Part shown: one piece after another, positions 22,742 through 34,974 of the stretch | How positions within the stretch are numbered: the first letter of the stretch is position 1 | Layout: each line of letters begins with the position of its first letter | NCBI GenBank assembly: GCA_025175895.1 | Contig: CM045990.1 | Span: 43,334,658 to 43,398,657, forward strand | DNA: 64,000 bases | Reading direction: 5' to 3' | Source: Wurfbainia villosa | Taxonomy: Eukaryota; Streptophyta; Magnoliopsida; Zingiberales; Zingiberaceae | Translations under genes and position numbers: made by a program | The notes under the pieces: generated by a model | Told to the model about the DNA's origin: nothing | What the model saw: only the letters and a program-made list of their open reading frames with translations | Database searches by the model: none

Positions 22742-24265
22742 ATTGACAAAACTACCATCTCAAGTCTACCAATTCTCCCATATTGGCAATTCTCATATCC
22801 CAATGAGAATTCCAATGAACCCTAATTGGTAACTTGGTAACTTCTCCCCCTTTTTGACATTACATCAAAAAGGTCCTCCCCAAGAGTATGAATGTCTCAT
22901 ATCCCAATGAGATCTTACAATCTCTCCCTTGGAGGAACACATGCCTACAATCTTTCTAGTGATCCCATATCACTTAAAGAGAGGCAACCCAATTTCCTCC
23001 CATGAGGAAATACACATCCATCTTCCCATGATGGATACCTCCCCCTAGAGGCTTGCTCCCCCTTGACCATTGTACCAACAATGTCCTTGGAGAGTCCCTA
23101 AGCCAATAGGAACATTAACCAAATCAAAATTAAGGCAAAGTTCAACAATGAACTCTCTTCCACCTTAAAGTTGATACTCACCCTCAACCCAACTCCTAAT
23201 CCATATCCGATGGATTTCCACCTCTCTAATGCTCTCCCAAGCATATCCTAGGGTTAGGAGTGGTTAGGGGACCAAAACATCTTGAACATGGGCCTAACCA
23301 AAAATCGAAATCATTACATTTCATCAATCGATCGCCATCCATGGTAATGATCGATAATCATGATTTCAAGCAGATTTCGAAATGACTTTCCGAATTCATA
23401 AGTAAATATACATACTCTGATAAATATTGAAATTTGGTATGTATATTACTTATCACAAACATTATGGGTGAAAAATATTGGAAAATTATTTTACCCATTA
23501 AATTAGGAGATTGATACAAAGTTCAAAAGTTTAGAAAAGCTTCAATAAAGAGCCCTCTTTGTATCATCCCATTCAATGGTGATAGCTATCAAAAGATAGG
23601 CTTCACCAAGGTTTTTCAAAATGTTTTCAAAATGTTTTTCAAACCTTTATTTTCTTTTTCCTAAACATCTCACCAATATCTATATGTGTAAAAACACATA
23701 CATGTCAAATTTTTGTGAGATGTGGGTTTTATTTGTTTATGTTTTCATGCATATTTCTAGGCAATATTATTTGATTCCCATCAAATCATGCCATAGTCCT
23801 TAATTTCATTTTAATTTGTGCATGATGATGATTATGGCATAGATATGATAAGATAAAAACATATGCCAATATCATGATGTCATGGCATGTGAATGATAAC
23901 TAATCATACATGACATCTAAACATAACTAAACATGATCATGACATTTTTATAGATAAAAATGAAAATGATGCCATGACATGGCATGGCAAATAAAGCATG
24001 GCAAGAAAAATATACTAAGGTATAAAATACCTAAGTGTTAAAATCAATTTGCCATTTCTAAGTATTAAACCAATTTTGCCTTAATGCCATTCATTTCCTA
24101 GTGTGCCAAAACCCAAATGGCACACCAGCACATACCTCTATGACCTAATTGTGCCAATTTAAATCATTTTTAACTTCTCAAACATATTGGCACACCCTAA
24201 TGTGTCAACTCTACTATGGTTAGGTTAACTACCCATCCACTTAGGGTTGACACACCCTAACCCAT
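22742..24265 (-). other. Non-coding interior of gag-only copy A
   Basis: It has no pol domain and no ORF over 60 codons. It is AT-rich, with many catgacatg / tgccatgacat words. The matching part of copy B is 40560-42417. Confidence 0.75.
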
Positions 24266-25255
24266 TTAGCGTGAATCGATCACGCTCTTATGAACCCAAT
24301 ATCTATTGGAGCTCCTTGGGTTAACAAGGTATTCCCTAGGGATAACTTCCCTAGATACCTTCCTAATGACCCTTTTAGCCTTTGAAGCCTTAGTCACATG
24401 GGTCTTACTTGGGTCAACTCTAGAGGTGACTCCTCCATTGACCTTCTTAGTGGCTTTATTGGTTTTCCTTAGGTCCTTAGCCACCAAGCAAACACCATGG
24501 CTAGACTTAGGGATAGCTTCCCTATTAGCCTTGGTTTTCCTAGACCTAGAAATTGTTCCATAATCAAATGGAACATTATGATAAGTCTTCTTGGGCTTAG
24601 GTTTGTGACCCAAACCTTCCTTGCCCTTAGACCGTTTTTGAACCTTAGGTCTTGACTTTTGGGCATTTGACCCTAGAATTGAATTTTCTAGAATTCTAAG
24701 GGTTTTCTCCATTTTCTTAAGTCTTGATCTCAAGACTTGGTTTTCCAACTCCAATTTCCTCAACTTTGAATTTTCATTTGATTTTTGGGAGTTGGTTTTC
24801 TTCTTAGGCATATGCCTAGATTTCTTGGGATTAATACCCAAGTTCTCTTCTACTCTCCTAATGGACTCTTTAGGAAGGATTGGTCTAGTGTTTTGAGTCC
24901 TAGGTTTGTCCTTAGTCATATAAACATGCTTGGCACCTAGACAAACATATTTGTTTTTCCTAGCATGCTTTTCATTGATAATAGCAAGAGAGCTAAAGTA
25001 ATTCTTAGCATGCTTTTTAACTCTAGGAATTAAAGGTGCATTAACTAAATTTACCTTAGGGTTAGCTTTAGAAGCTCCCCCTACATGAGTTGCACCTTCT
25101 TGCCCTTTCTTCCTCCCCCTAGGGCATTGGCTTCGGTAATGTCCCTTTTGATTGCATTTAAAGCACATAATGTGCTCTTTGCTCTTGATTTTGGGAACAT
25201 TGGCATCATTTGACTTTGGGTTGACTTTTGGTGTTGATGCCTTCTTCTTAGCCAA
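24266..25255 (-). CDS. Gag-like protein with CCHC zinc knuckles
   Basis: This is a 329-codon ORF rich in Lys and Arg. Zinc knuckle CFKCNQKGHYRSQC occupies residues 31-44 (C31, C34, H39, C44). A second knuckle, CLECREKGHYNSKC, is encoded in frame just upstream (25303-25262), so the natural ORF starts further 5', at least to about 25335. A leucine-rich coiled coil (LELENQVLRSRLKKMEKTL) lies near residues 165-190. It probably packages the element's RNA in particles. No protease motif is seen. The equivalent ORF of copy B is broken at 39480-40520. Confidence 0.88.
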   Translation of the reverse strand: MAKKKASTPKVNPKSNDANVPKIKSKEHIMCFKCNQKGHYRSQCPRGRKKGQEGATHVGGASKANPKVNLVNAPLIPRVKKHAKNYFSSLAIINEKHARKNKYVCLGAKHVYMTKDKPRTQNTRPILPKESIRRVEENLGINPKKSRHMPKKKTNSQKSNENSKLRKLELENQVLRSRLKKMEKTLRILENSILGSNAQKSRPKVQKRSKGKEGLGHKPKPKKTYHNVPFDYGTISRSRKTKANREAIPKSSHGVCLVAKDLRKTNKATKKVNGGVTSRVDPSKTHVTKASKAKRVIRKVSREVIPREYLVNPRSSNRYWVHKSVIDSR

Positions 25256-25880
25256 TTTAGGGCATTTGCTATTGTAATGCCCTTTCTCCCTACACTCAAG
25301 GCATATTATGTGATTTTTATTTAAAATTACAACACTTGAGTTACCTAGGGAGGTGGTGGAGGCCTCTTCTTGATCTTCACTTCTCTAGGATGTGGATGCT
25401 TCTTGTTCTTGCTCCGGGATGGAAGATTGTCTTTCCTCCCCCTCAATGTTAGAGGTGGAGGTCTCCTCAAATCATCAACATCTTCAAATGTTGATGGTGC
25501 TTCTTCTACATCCTCCTCTATTTGTGCCGGTTGGGGTTTTCTTGGAATTTCATGATCTTATTCCATAATTCCCTTGCATCCCTATATAGTCACCCAATCT
25601 AGACCAAATAGTGATTAGGTAACAAATCATTAAGTAATTTAATTACCTCGAGATTTGTCTTGAAGCCCTTTATTTGGTCTTGGGTCCATTTGATTTTCCA
25701 TGGGCTTGTTTTCTTTTGTCCCTAGGCATCTTAAAACCATTTTCTACAATTAACATAAAATCAAAATCGGTTTCAAGATATACCTCCATCCTTTTTCTCC
25801 ACCAAAATCTCCATCGAATTTTGGTGGATGGATGAAAACCATTTTCTTGTTGAAGTTCTCGCGATTAGTCCTTGAAGAGC
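25256..25880 (-). other. Leader and eroded gag N-terminus of copy A
   Basis: It lies between the primer binding site and the intact gag frame. The second zinc knuckle is here. Upstream of about 25340 the frame is interrupted, so the gag N-terminus is either degraded or misassembled. Confidence 0.6.
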
Positions 25881-25895
25881 GACCTCTCGATACCA
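25881..25895 (-). promoter_or_regulatory. Primer binding site of gag-only copy A
   Basis: On the minus strand TGGTATCGAGAGGTC directly follows the 5' LTR. TGGTATC is complementary to the 3' end of initiator tRNA-Met, as in many plant LTR elements. Confidence 0.88.
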
Positions 25896-27294
25896 CTTAG
25901 AGGATCGGATGGCTTGCTAGAGGGGGTGAATAGCCCTCGTTCGTTTGATGTCGTAATTTGCTCGTTCTTCTTACGCTGGTTGTTCACGCATTGTTGTTAG
26001 CGCAATGGAATAACAATAATAATGAAACTAACAACAATACACAATCACAACACAAGATTTACGTGGTTCGAACCAATGGTTCCTACTCCACGGGCGAGCT
26101 CTCGAGCTCTAGTTATGCGACGCACTAACTATAACACTCCTTTCAACTACACGCCGGAGGTGGAGAAACCTCTCACAAGCAATTACACTAAGTAATGAAA
26201 TACAAGCAATACAAAGACAATACGAAATACACGAAAGAACACTTTACAACGCTTGCTTTGAACCCTTGCTTGTTGCTTGCTTTAGATGGCTCTTGAAGGT
26301 CCGGAATGCAAAGAAGAATTCCTCCAATAGCTTCACAAAAGTCTTGGCGAAATCCTCCAACTCGAGCTCCATTTATAACCTCGTGATCAAGTTTGCCATC
26401 ACCGACCGCCAAAAGGCCCTGGGCCGATCGCTTCGTGTCCGTTGTCTCACAACGGCTGATCCACGCCGACAAGTTCCAACGGATCTCCTACTACCGATCG
26501 CTAAGGGCCGGCAATGATCGGGTGACCTAGTAGTCGATCGCCTAATGGCCACGGAGCGCTTCGGTTCCCGACATCTTCCATCACCGATCGCCATCCCATG
26601 GCAACGATCATTGCCGACATCGGGCCGATCCACCCATGGCAATGACCGCCAAGTACCAAACACAGCCTTTACACCGCCGAACCTTAGTCGACTTTGACTA
26701 CCGAATCGCACCTATGCTACGACCGCTGTCGGCAAACTTCAAACACCAAGTTGTTCGAGCCTCCGACACTCGGGCCTTAGCCACTTGGCTAAGTCCACAT
26801 CCTCATGGAGTTCCCCACCGGCTCTTCTTCCTCGGCCTACGCCCCTGGATGCGCCAAGCGACGGCCACAACGCCATCCTTCTCGCCTCATGCCCTAGAAG
26901 TATGCTTCCCTTTGGGCTCACTCCATTCGCTTCCCGTCCGGCCGTCCCTGATGCATCACGCGACGGCCGCAAATGCCATCCTTCACCGACTCAAGGACCC
27001 CGAGCCTAGTGAACTTACCAAGTCCTCAAGACTTCCCACATGCACCAAGCGCACGGCTTCGCAATGCATTTCTCACCAAGCACCAAGCGCACGGCTTCGC
27101 AATGCTTTGGATTTCCCATGCCAAGGCTTCCCCCTTGGACTTCCACACCAAGCTCCATGCTTGGATTTTCCATGCCAACCCCATGTTGGACTTTCCCATG
27201 ACAATCCTATGTCATGAGTTTTGTCTATCATCAAAATACCATCAAGGTACTGCTCGAGTCAAACTCGAGTCAACCTGGGCCGATTGCACCAACA
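25896..27294 (-). repeat. 5' LTR of gag-only copy A
   Basis: It is 1399 bp and partner to 21308-22723. Its inner border reads ctctaag where the partner has ccctaca, so one terminus has mutated. Confidence 0.92.
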
Positions 27295-27299
27295 GTGTC

Positions 27300-27796
27300 G
27301 ACATCAAGAAGCCCCAATCGACCGTATCAAAGGCCTTCCGAAGGTCCACCTTGAGTATACATCGAGGGGATATCCGCTTCCGTGCATATTTCCGAAGTAG
27401 CTCTTGTGCCAAATATATGTTTTTACCAATCGAGCGACCTTTAACAAAAGCCGCCTGTGTCGGGTCCAATAAATCGTCTATCACTTCCGATAGCCGCTCC
27501 GCCATAATCTTGGAGATAACCTTGTAAAAGACCGTGCAACAAGAGATAGGCCGATAATCATTAACCGTCGGGGCATGATCGGCCTTCGGAACCAACACTA
27601 TAAGGGTGTGATTCCATTGTTTGAGAAGTCGTCCTGTGCGAAAGAATTCCTGCACTGCATCAATGAAATCCTTCTTTACCGTGTCCCATGCTGAGGTGAA
27701 GAATTTGGAGCTATATCCATCCGGCCGAGGCGCCTTGTCTCCTCTAATGTCAAAAAGGGCATCCCGCACCTCCTCAGCAGTGACAGGCTCCTCCAA
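27300..27796 (-). pseudogene. LINE reverse transcriptase, N-terminal half
   Basis: The open frame contains GDKAPRPDGYSSKFF, LVPKADHAPTVNDYRPIS, QAAFVKGRSIGKNI and the catalytic-Asp motif LKVDLRKAFDTVDW. This is the start of an L1 reverse transcriptase. It is cut at 27299 by the gag-only element and resumes at 21302. It is clearly LINE and not Gypsy. Confidence 0.93.
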
Positions 27797-28119
27797 GGCT
27801 GCAGATTAGGCCAAATTGAGGCGCTGTCCAGGCATGACAGCGCTGTCCAGCACACTACATCCCCCTGTGGTGTCCAGTAAAGTGCGAAAGTGGTCCACAA
27901 ACTCCTCTGCAACCTCATCTATGCTTTCCGTCAACTCCCCAGATGCTTTGGCGATGCTAAGCATGACGTTTCTCTTGTTATTCCGCTTCACCAAATCATG
28001 AAAAAACCACGTGCAGCGATCACTCCCTCGGAGATACGCCCCATGAGCCCTTTGTTGGTAGAAAAGCCTCTCCGCATTTGCAAGCAATGTGGCACGCCGT
28101 CGCAAAGCTGCATAGTTTG
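27797..28119 (-). pseudogene. LINE ORF2 linker between endonuclease and RT
   Basis: The frame contains LLANAERLFYQQRAHGAYLRGSDRCTWFFHDL and similar sequence that in plant LINEs joins the two domains (HxxxxxRxxxNxI-type region). A stop separates it from the RT frame. Confidence 0.7.
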
Positions 28120-28630
28120 CAGTCCCATCCATGTCCTACGGTGCACTACCCACCATGCGTGGTGCACAGTCTGTCCGAGCCGCGCATGTGCCACCAGCTC
28201 CGTCAGGTGTTCTGTCTTCCCTGTCCTGTGGTGCAGAATTTGCTGTGCGTGGTGAGCCATCAACCTGAGCCATGTGCATGCCAAGACTTCCGCTAACTGT
28301 TTTGCTCCGCTTGTCTTGGTGCTCAGCATCTACTATGTATGGTGTATTATTTCCTCGAGCCACGCACATGCCATGAGCGTGGTCAAATGTTCTGTCTGAC
28401 GACGCACATTCTGCACTGCGTGGCACACCGTCGCCCTGAGCCATGCATATGCCATAGACACCGTCAAGTGTCCTGTCTGCTTCCTCCTCTGGTAACCGAT
28501 CTACTATGCGCGGTGCAGATTCTGTCCGAACCACGCATGTGCCAGAAGCTCCGTCAAGTGTTCTACTCAGATCTCCGTGCAAAATCGCCATGTCCGCGGT
28601 GGATCGCCGAGCCACGCTCACAAGATGCAC
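28120..28630. repeat. 81-bp tandem array inside LINE ORF2 (array 2)
   Basis: About six degenerate units have the same core as array 1 (gagccatgcatatgcca, tccgtcaagtgttctgtct). It sits between the endonuclease and reverse transcriptase regions. Units are more diverged than in array 1. Confidence 0.8.
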
Positions 28631-28691
28631 CGCTCATCCCATTGCCCTCGCCCAGCAAAGCACACTGTTCAGCCTCCAACAACTCCTTTGC

Positions 28692-29638
28692 TCACCGTGC
28701 CCGCTCTGAAATGTGGCTAAAATGTTCCCGATCAAGGGCCCTCAACCGCCCCTTAAGCCTTGTGAGCTTAGCTTTGAGGCTAAATTGTGCATGCCCCTCA
28801 ACCGATTCCATCCAAGTGTCCGCCACTAAATCATGAAAATCCTTGTGAAGAGTCCACATGTTGTAGAATTTGAACGGTCGCTTTAGGACCATTCCCCCGT
28901 GCCATAATCGAAACTATGCAACTTGAGTGGTCCGAAAGACACTCCGGGGGTGTGAACTCCGCAATGCTATCATAGTCATCAGTTAACCAAAGCATGATCG
29001 AGTTTAGAGGATGTGATACCATTTGTCCAAGTCAAGCGACATCCAATGGAACGTAGGTCCTCCAACCCACACGCTTGCACATATGCCCCAAAGTCCCTTA
29101 TTTCATAGTTAGTCACCGGTGAACCACATTCTTTATCTTCAATGGATAGGATAAAATTGAAATTGCCCAAGAGGATCCAAGGCTCCATAATACTATCTCC
29201 AAGTCATAGAAGAGAGTCTCATAGTGGACGCCGTTCAACAATGGAGTGAAGTCCATATACAAATGTAGCCAAGAAAGTCCTTTTGGTGACGACGCAAAGA
29301 AGCCGACAGTGAATATATTGCTCCGCCACCTCCAGGACATCCAGTGTTACCCGTTGCATGTCCCATAATATCAAAATTCGACTATGGTTAGAAGTTCCAA
29401 AATTGTGCTCAAAGCTCATACCATTGAAACGTCGGTAAAGTATAGAAGGGAGTTTCTCCACCGTTAGTTTTGTCTCAAGAAGTGTCATTACTTGTATCTT
29501 CTTACTTGTGAAGAGGTGTTCACCCCCCCCCCCCCCCTGTTTAAGGGGCTTGTGGAAATCCCTTATATTCCAACTTGCTATCTTCATGAACCTTGCTCGC
29601 GGGCTGCTCGCACCCGTCGTCTCCCAGCTAGCTACCAA
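28692..29638 (-). pseudogene. LINE ORF2 endonuclease (APE type), frameshifted
   Basis: It begins MKIASWNIRDFHKPLKQ, the conserved start of plant L1 endonucleases, then VMTLLETKL, and, after a frame change near 29190, MEPWILLGNFNFILSIEDK and GLEDLRSIGCRLTWTN with SKLDHALVN. These match the catalytic motifs of exo/endo phosphatase-fold nicking enzymes (ETK, GDFN-like GNFN, SKLDRxLVN). The usual GDFN Asp is Asn here. A 15-base G run (plus-strand C at 29523-29537) encodes five glycines near residue 20. Confidence 0.88.
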
Positions 29639-30072
29639 TCATCCTCCCCCCACCATCAGTGATATAGGGACCTGTCTTGCTGTAACTCGCACCGCCATCC
29701 ATTGTCCTCGTGTCCTTTGAGCCTAAAGTCACGCTTTGCTCCACAGTAACTGTGGTGCGGAAGCACTCGCGGCTCGATCGGCGCTGCCAACAAATTTCAC
29801 GCTGGCCGCTCACTGCTCGCACCTTGCATAGCCGGTTGTTTCTGCACAGCTTTATCTGACCCAGCACGTCGCTGAATATCCTGCGCCTGGGCCTGGTCTC
29901 TTGCCTTTCCAGCATCCTGCGCCTGGGCACCATCCACGTCATTGGCAGCTCTGACCGGTGCACCAGCTTTTCCCACTTGATCTGTCGGCGCACTGATCGC
30001 ATGCATGCGTTGCCTGTTACGTCGCCGCTGCCTGCTGCACGAGCGACCAACCCTCTCCTTCACCTGACCTTC

Positions 30073-31200
30073 CTACGGAACATCTGTTTGCAATTGATGT
30101 ACATTGTCCCCAGGGATCTGCCGTGGACCATCAGCCCCTCCAGATGTCGTACCTTGCTGCTCATTACCATCTCCACCAGGTGTATGCTTTTTTATTTGGG
30201 CTACCACCTTGCACAAGTCCTCGCGATGGCCTAGCTGCTGACATATCTTGCAGAAAGGTGGTATAACCTCATATCTGATTACAAGATCAACACTCACCCC
30301 CGTCGGCAATTCCACCGGAACCCATACAACTCGATCTTTCATCATATCGACCTCCACTAGCATCCGAGCGTAAGCAATTCGCTCACGCGTATGTGTGAGC
30401 CTATCCATGTAGAGCGGCCGTCCAATTTCCGAATCGATGCGGCTGAGCACCTTCGCCGTCCAACAATCAGGCGGGAGTCCATGGATATTCACCCATACCG
30501 GAGCAAAACGGCCATCTTCCTCAAACAAGAAACACGGAGGCATCTTTTTAAGAAAAAGCGGAATGCCAAAAACAAAATTCAAACCTCCATGCAGAATGGA
30601 GTCACGATCCTCTGCTGTATTAAATTTGAAAATGACCCATCCACTTTTATGTAAATGAAAGGTACATGTCAGTTTCCAGTTCTTGATGACAGCCTCCACC
30701 CCTTGACGCCCCGGATGACGCCCCATGAAGCATCCTACCAGATAGAATCCCATAGCTTGCTCCACAGTGTCGATGTCCGTGAAATTTATCTTCATTGCTT
30801 TGCCCATCACCACATGATGCTCCAGAGGTATCGCCAAGCCAGCATGCCAATTTTCACGGAAGAGGTTAACCCATTGTTTGGGCAGGACCTCCTCAGTAGC
30901 TCCAGTCTTTTGCGCTACCTCATCCACTTCTGTCCTCTCCTCTTCGACAACCCCAGCCATTTCCTTTGCCACCTCCTCACATGCCACATCAGCATCTGCC
31001 GCATCATCAATTGCAACCTCCTTCCCTTTGCCATTAGTTGCCACGTCCTTAACCACATGCACCTCCTGGTCTTGCGCCACATGTTTATTTCCTTGCACCA
31101 ATTGAACCTTTCCTTTGTCCTTGTTTGCCACATGTTTGCCACCTTGGACAGGTTGATTGACATCTTCAATCTCGGCCCTCCACTTCTTATGTTTAGCCAT
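30073..31200 (-). CDS. LINE ORF1 nucleic-acid-binding protein
   Basis: The intact 375-codon ORF starts MAKHKKWRAEIEDV. A low-complexity acidic/basic N-terminus (residues 1-110) precedes a DUF4283-like domain (WVNLFRENWHAG to about residue 250: LKKMPPCFLFEEDGRFAPVWVNIHGLP). It ends with a CCHC knuckle CKICQQLGHREDLC near residue 325. In plant LINEs this protein binds the element RNA. It lies just 5' of ORF2, as expected. It is the only LINE frame without a visible lesion. Confidence 0.92.
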   Translation of the reverse strand: MAKHKKWRAEIEDVNQPVQGGKHVANKDKGKVQLVQGNKHVAQDQEVHVVKDVATNGKGKEVAIDDAADADVACEEVAKEMAGVVEEERTEVDEVAQKTGATEEVLPKQWVNLFRENWHAGLAIPLEHHVVMGKAMKINFTDIDTVEQAMGFYLVGCFMGRHPGRQGVEAVIKNWKLTCTFHLHKSGWVIFKFNTAEDRDSILHGGLNFVFGIPLFLKKMPPCFLFEEDGRFAPVWVNIHGLPPDCWTAKVLSRIDSEIGRPLYMDRLTHTRERIAYARMLVEVDMMKDRVVWVPVELPTGVSVDLVIRYEVIPPFCKICQQLGHREDLCKVVAQIKKHTPGGDGNEQQGTTSGGADGPRQIPGDNVHQLQTDVP

Positions 31201-31208
31201 TTAGTAAG

Positions 31209-31470
31209 CACCCCAAGTGTGGAAACCAATCCCCAAACTAGGAAGCAAGGCCACCAATTGAAGCAAGTATTAAATCAGCAATTAATGTATTAAAAGCTGC
31301 TGCAGACTTCCCTTTCCTGAAGATATTCGAAAATCTTGCCCCCAAAACGTGGATAACAATCTCCAAACTAGGAAGCAAAGCCACCAATTGAAGCAGGTAT
31401 TAAACAACAATTAATGTAATAATAGCTGCTGCAAACTTTCCTTTTCTAAAAAATTTCGAAATCCTTGCCG
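31209..31470. repeat. Tandem duplication of about 130 bp in LINE leader
   Basis: Unit 1 (31209-31339) and unit 2 (31340-31470) share caaactaggaagcaa, gccaccaattgaagca, ggtattaaa and agctgctgca. It is in the 5' untranslated part, directly upstream of ORF1. Confidence 0.85.
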
Positions 31471-31742
31471 CCCAATCTTCCTTGTGTCTAGCATCGTCGA
31501 AGATCCCTGCTATGTTCGCCGGAGACTCCACAGCTTCACCGGAAAAAGAGGATTTCCAGCAAACCTTCATCTCAACCACAAACGCGCCACACCCAACACG
31601 AAAGTTCCTCACACCACACCACAGAAACACCGCCTGTTTGAGCTCTGTCCACCGTGCCACACCACGGAAAACAAATCACCTCATGCACTGCCCACCTGTG
31701 ACTTTGCCCCATGCGCACACCGCAAGCCATAGGCACCTCAGC

Positions 31743-34700
31743 TGTAAGATACCGGGAAAAAAAATCCCTTGCTAAGTAGGAATTATCTTATAGAATTTTC
31801 AGGAATTTTTAAAAAAATTTCTAAATTTAAATGGAGATTCTATGGATATTTTATAGGGATAAAACGAACAGGCTTTTGTAAAGCTTGTTTAGACTATCTT
31901 GTATTAAATGGTTTAATTAAACTAAATCCACCGTTTCCCGTCGGTTTCAGTGTTCGCGACTCGTCTTTTCTTCTTCGTGATCCCAACCTTTCCTTCTCCT
32001 CCTTCCCCTGCGCGACTTCCTCCTCCAAATCGCTCCACTCGCGCCGCCTTCGCCGCTTGTCGAGCAGCGGCTCGCCGTCACGTATCGCCGCCAAGCTGCG
32101 CGAGCACCACAACCGCCTTTCTTTCTTCCGATCGAGCGTCATCGCAACTCCTGATCACCGTCGATCGGACCTTCTATCGTCTGAGACCTCTACCGGAGCA
32201 GACGATGACTGGGAAGGAAGTCGGTGCCCCTTGCTTCTCCGTGATCCCGCAACGGTCGATGGCTCCTTCCAGTGGGAGATCCGGCTATAGGCGAAGAGGT
32301 CGACGGGTGTCGATGCGCGTGGCCGGGAATTAGGGTCGGTGGTGAGTCGATCAGGTGTCGTACTTCCCGAGCACTGACGGAGCAAGACACCTTCGGGTCT
32401 TTCCGTCGCGAGTTGTTGATCTCCTCTTTCGATCAGTGCCGACGATCGCTGTGGGTGCTAGGTAAGGGGTGATTCCTTACATTGGACCAGATTTAGGGCT
32501 ACGATGCATCTTCCTTGCGTTGAGCTCGATCTGTATTGGACAGGTGTTGGTGTCGGCAAATAGGGGATAAGTAAAGGTGTGGCTGCCGGTTCTGTGGAGT
32601 TGATGCCGGTGAGGATTAACTGTCGGTGAAGCTTCAAGTGTAGGTAAGCAAGGTCAGTTCTCCCTTTGTACTGTGAATTCAATTTTGATTCGTTGGATGG
32701 ACAGTGAGTTGTGAGCTTAGTGAATTCCATTCGGTTGAAGTGGCTGTGGATGGAATATGCAGTAGAAATTCTGGTCTTGGCTGTGAAATTGGAAGGGATG
32801 GACAGACCGGATTTGTTGGTATTGTTCTTGCTATGAGTATCTTTTGCCGATTGTTGCAAGTGTAGCTTGGATCGTTGTAGGAAAAAGGGGAGTTGTGATA
32901 GGAGTGGTATTGGTTGTTTCGGGTGTCGATTATGTTCGGTTATTACTAGTTTGATGTCTGATATATTTTGATTTGGAGATCTTAGTGTATTGGATTATGT
33001 TGGTTATACTCTGTTAGGGAGTTGTGATGGGTGAAGTAAGTGTGGTTAGATCTATTCACCGTAATTGATCTTGAGGATGTCGGTGATTAATTATGAGTTG
33101 GTTATGGTGAATCAGTTGGATATGATCGGTGTGGTTAAAATGTATTCGGGAAAAGAATGAAAATATAGAATGATTTAGTAGTTTATACGTACAATTATCG
33201 GAGACTTGTACTTAACCATAATTTGTTATGATTGTGCAGGTTTGGGATATGAAGCGTGTTCATAGCTGTGAGGACTATTTCGAGCTTCATATCAGGTGGG
33301 TAATTTCTATCTGGTCCGGGTAAATGTATTGCATTCAGATTTAGTCATAGATATGAGCATGTTAGGTGTTCATATTACCTTGACTCTGCTCTTATTATCG
33401 TATGCTTGAACTTATCGTTGGATGTATTTATGCTCAATTGTTGATATCACACATATACCCTATCATGATTTAGGAGTTATAGATGTGATGTAAATTGGCC
33501 TAGATGCTTAGTAGGGTGTAAATGTTAGTGCGGGGGATGACCCAATTTATAAATTGGTAAAAAGGTCATTGATGGGTAGGTAATGCCCTAAAAGTAGGAT
33601 TTATTTCCAATACCCGTATGTTGCATACTATTACCAACCATGAGTTGTGTAATGGTTAAGTGAAAGGTGATTAGTGTGTCTTTGATTTGGTGGTCCCTAG
33701 CTTGATATGATTAGTCTAGTATGACTCTCTATTGGAGAGAGAGTTATGATCGATTAGTCACGACTCTCTAGGATAGAGAGTCGTCGATCGATTAGTGACT
33801 CTCTCTATTGGAGAGAGATCATGATCGATCATGTCGACTCTCTACAGGATAGAGAGAGAGTCGTCTGATTAATCTGACTCTCTAGGATAGAGAGTGTATT
33901 GATCGAGATGGGTAGACTCTTTGTTGAGCAGAGAGTCATGGTAGATGGTATGCGTGTAAACATACTCATGTCATTTGCATGCATTACGACATAGTCTCCC
34001 TTGGGGTTGAGAGAATCGTCGATTATCTTGCCTCCCAGCACTCCCAGGAGTAAGCGGTGTGTGCGAGCATCTGTTGTCGCACTCTACCACTATAGGCGGT
34101 GGTAGTTGGAGTTGCGTGCGTTGTCTGGTGCGTGGTACTCGACCACTCATTGGTAGTGTTAGTCGGAGTGGCGGTGAGGACCCGTTATAGCGAGCTCTTT
34201 ACGCTCATATGCTACTTGATCATACTGCCCACTCGGCCACTCTATAGCAGTGGTTGGTGTGAGTTGGGACAGTTGTCATGTCGTGCCACCTAGGCCACAC
34301 TAGGGTCGTGGTAGCGAGTAGGGGTGAGCAGACATGACCATGCATGCTGCATTGCTATATCTTATGGCGCTTTGCATATTACCATATATATATATATATA
34401 TATATATATGGACGGTTGTGATAAATATATATATATATATATATATAGATGCGGTCTATATATATATATGATTATTGTGATGTTGCATTTGATTGTACTA
34501 TGCTTGCTGCATTTGGGTGTACATTATATTCATGCATGTCTCTTGCATTTGTTATATGATTGTGTCGGATATTGGTATGTGTTGGACAGACCATTAGATA
34601 CCTTGACTTGTAGCTTGAGTATATTGTGAGTTGATCTTATTCTTCCTGTTGGGTTTCTTCATACGAGTAAGTAAGTCTTCGTGACGGTTGACAGGTGATA

Positions 34701-34915
34701 TACTCATCTCACCTCTAGCAGTGTTTGTGTTAGATTTTATATACATGTTTATGTATTGAGTTTTGATGTTATGTATTATGTGATGTGCATACATGTTAGT
34801 CTGAGTTTTGAGGTTTTTCTTTATGTTCTAGTGTTAGTGTATCGGTATGCATGTGTGTAGGTTGGGATGTTATTGTATCATGTTTCCGCTGTGTTTTTGT
34901 GTAGTTGTTGTTTTC

Positions 34916-34974
<59 letters not shown>

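Larger units (their letters stand above)
21308..27294 (-). mobile_element. Gag-only LTR retrotransposon, copy A (TR-GAG type)
   Basis: The target duplication is GTGTC (21303-21307 and 27295-27299). The LTRs begin TGTTGGTGCAATCGG and end ACA or nearby on the minus strand. A primer binding site follows the 5' LTR and a polypurine tract precedes the 3' LTR. The 3.2-kb interior has one gag-like ORF and no protease, integrase or reverse transcriptase, so it must have moved with enzymes from another element. It interrupts the LINE reverse transcriptase. Confidence 0.93.

Noticed and set aside
28120..28630. CRISPR-like regular spacing
   Set aside because: The units repeat over their whole 81 bp with no unique spacers, and the genome is plant.
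32000..32340. LTR-encoded protein (ORFs of 127-173 codons)
   Set aside because: The frames are not kept in the other LTR copies at 45650, 47470 and 49410; the CT-rich leader simply lacks stops.
33715..33950. CRISPR-like palindromic repeats
   Set aside because: It is an LTR minisatellite shared with the other LTR; intervening sequence also repeats and no cas genes are expected.
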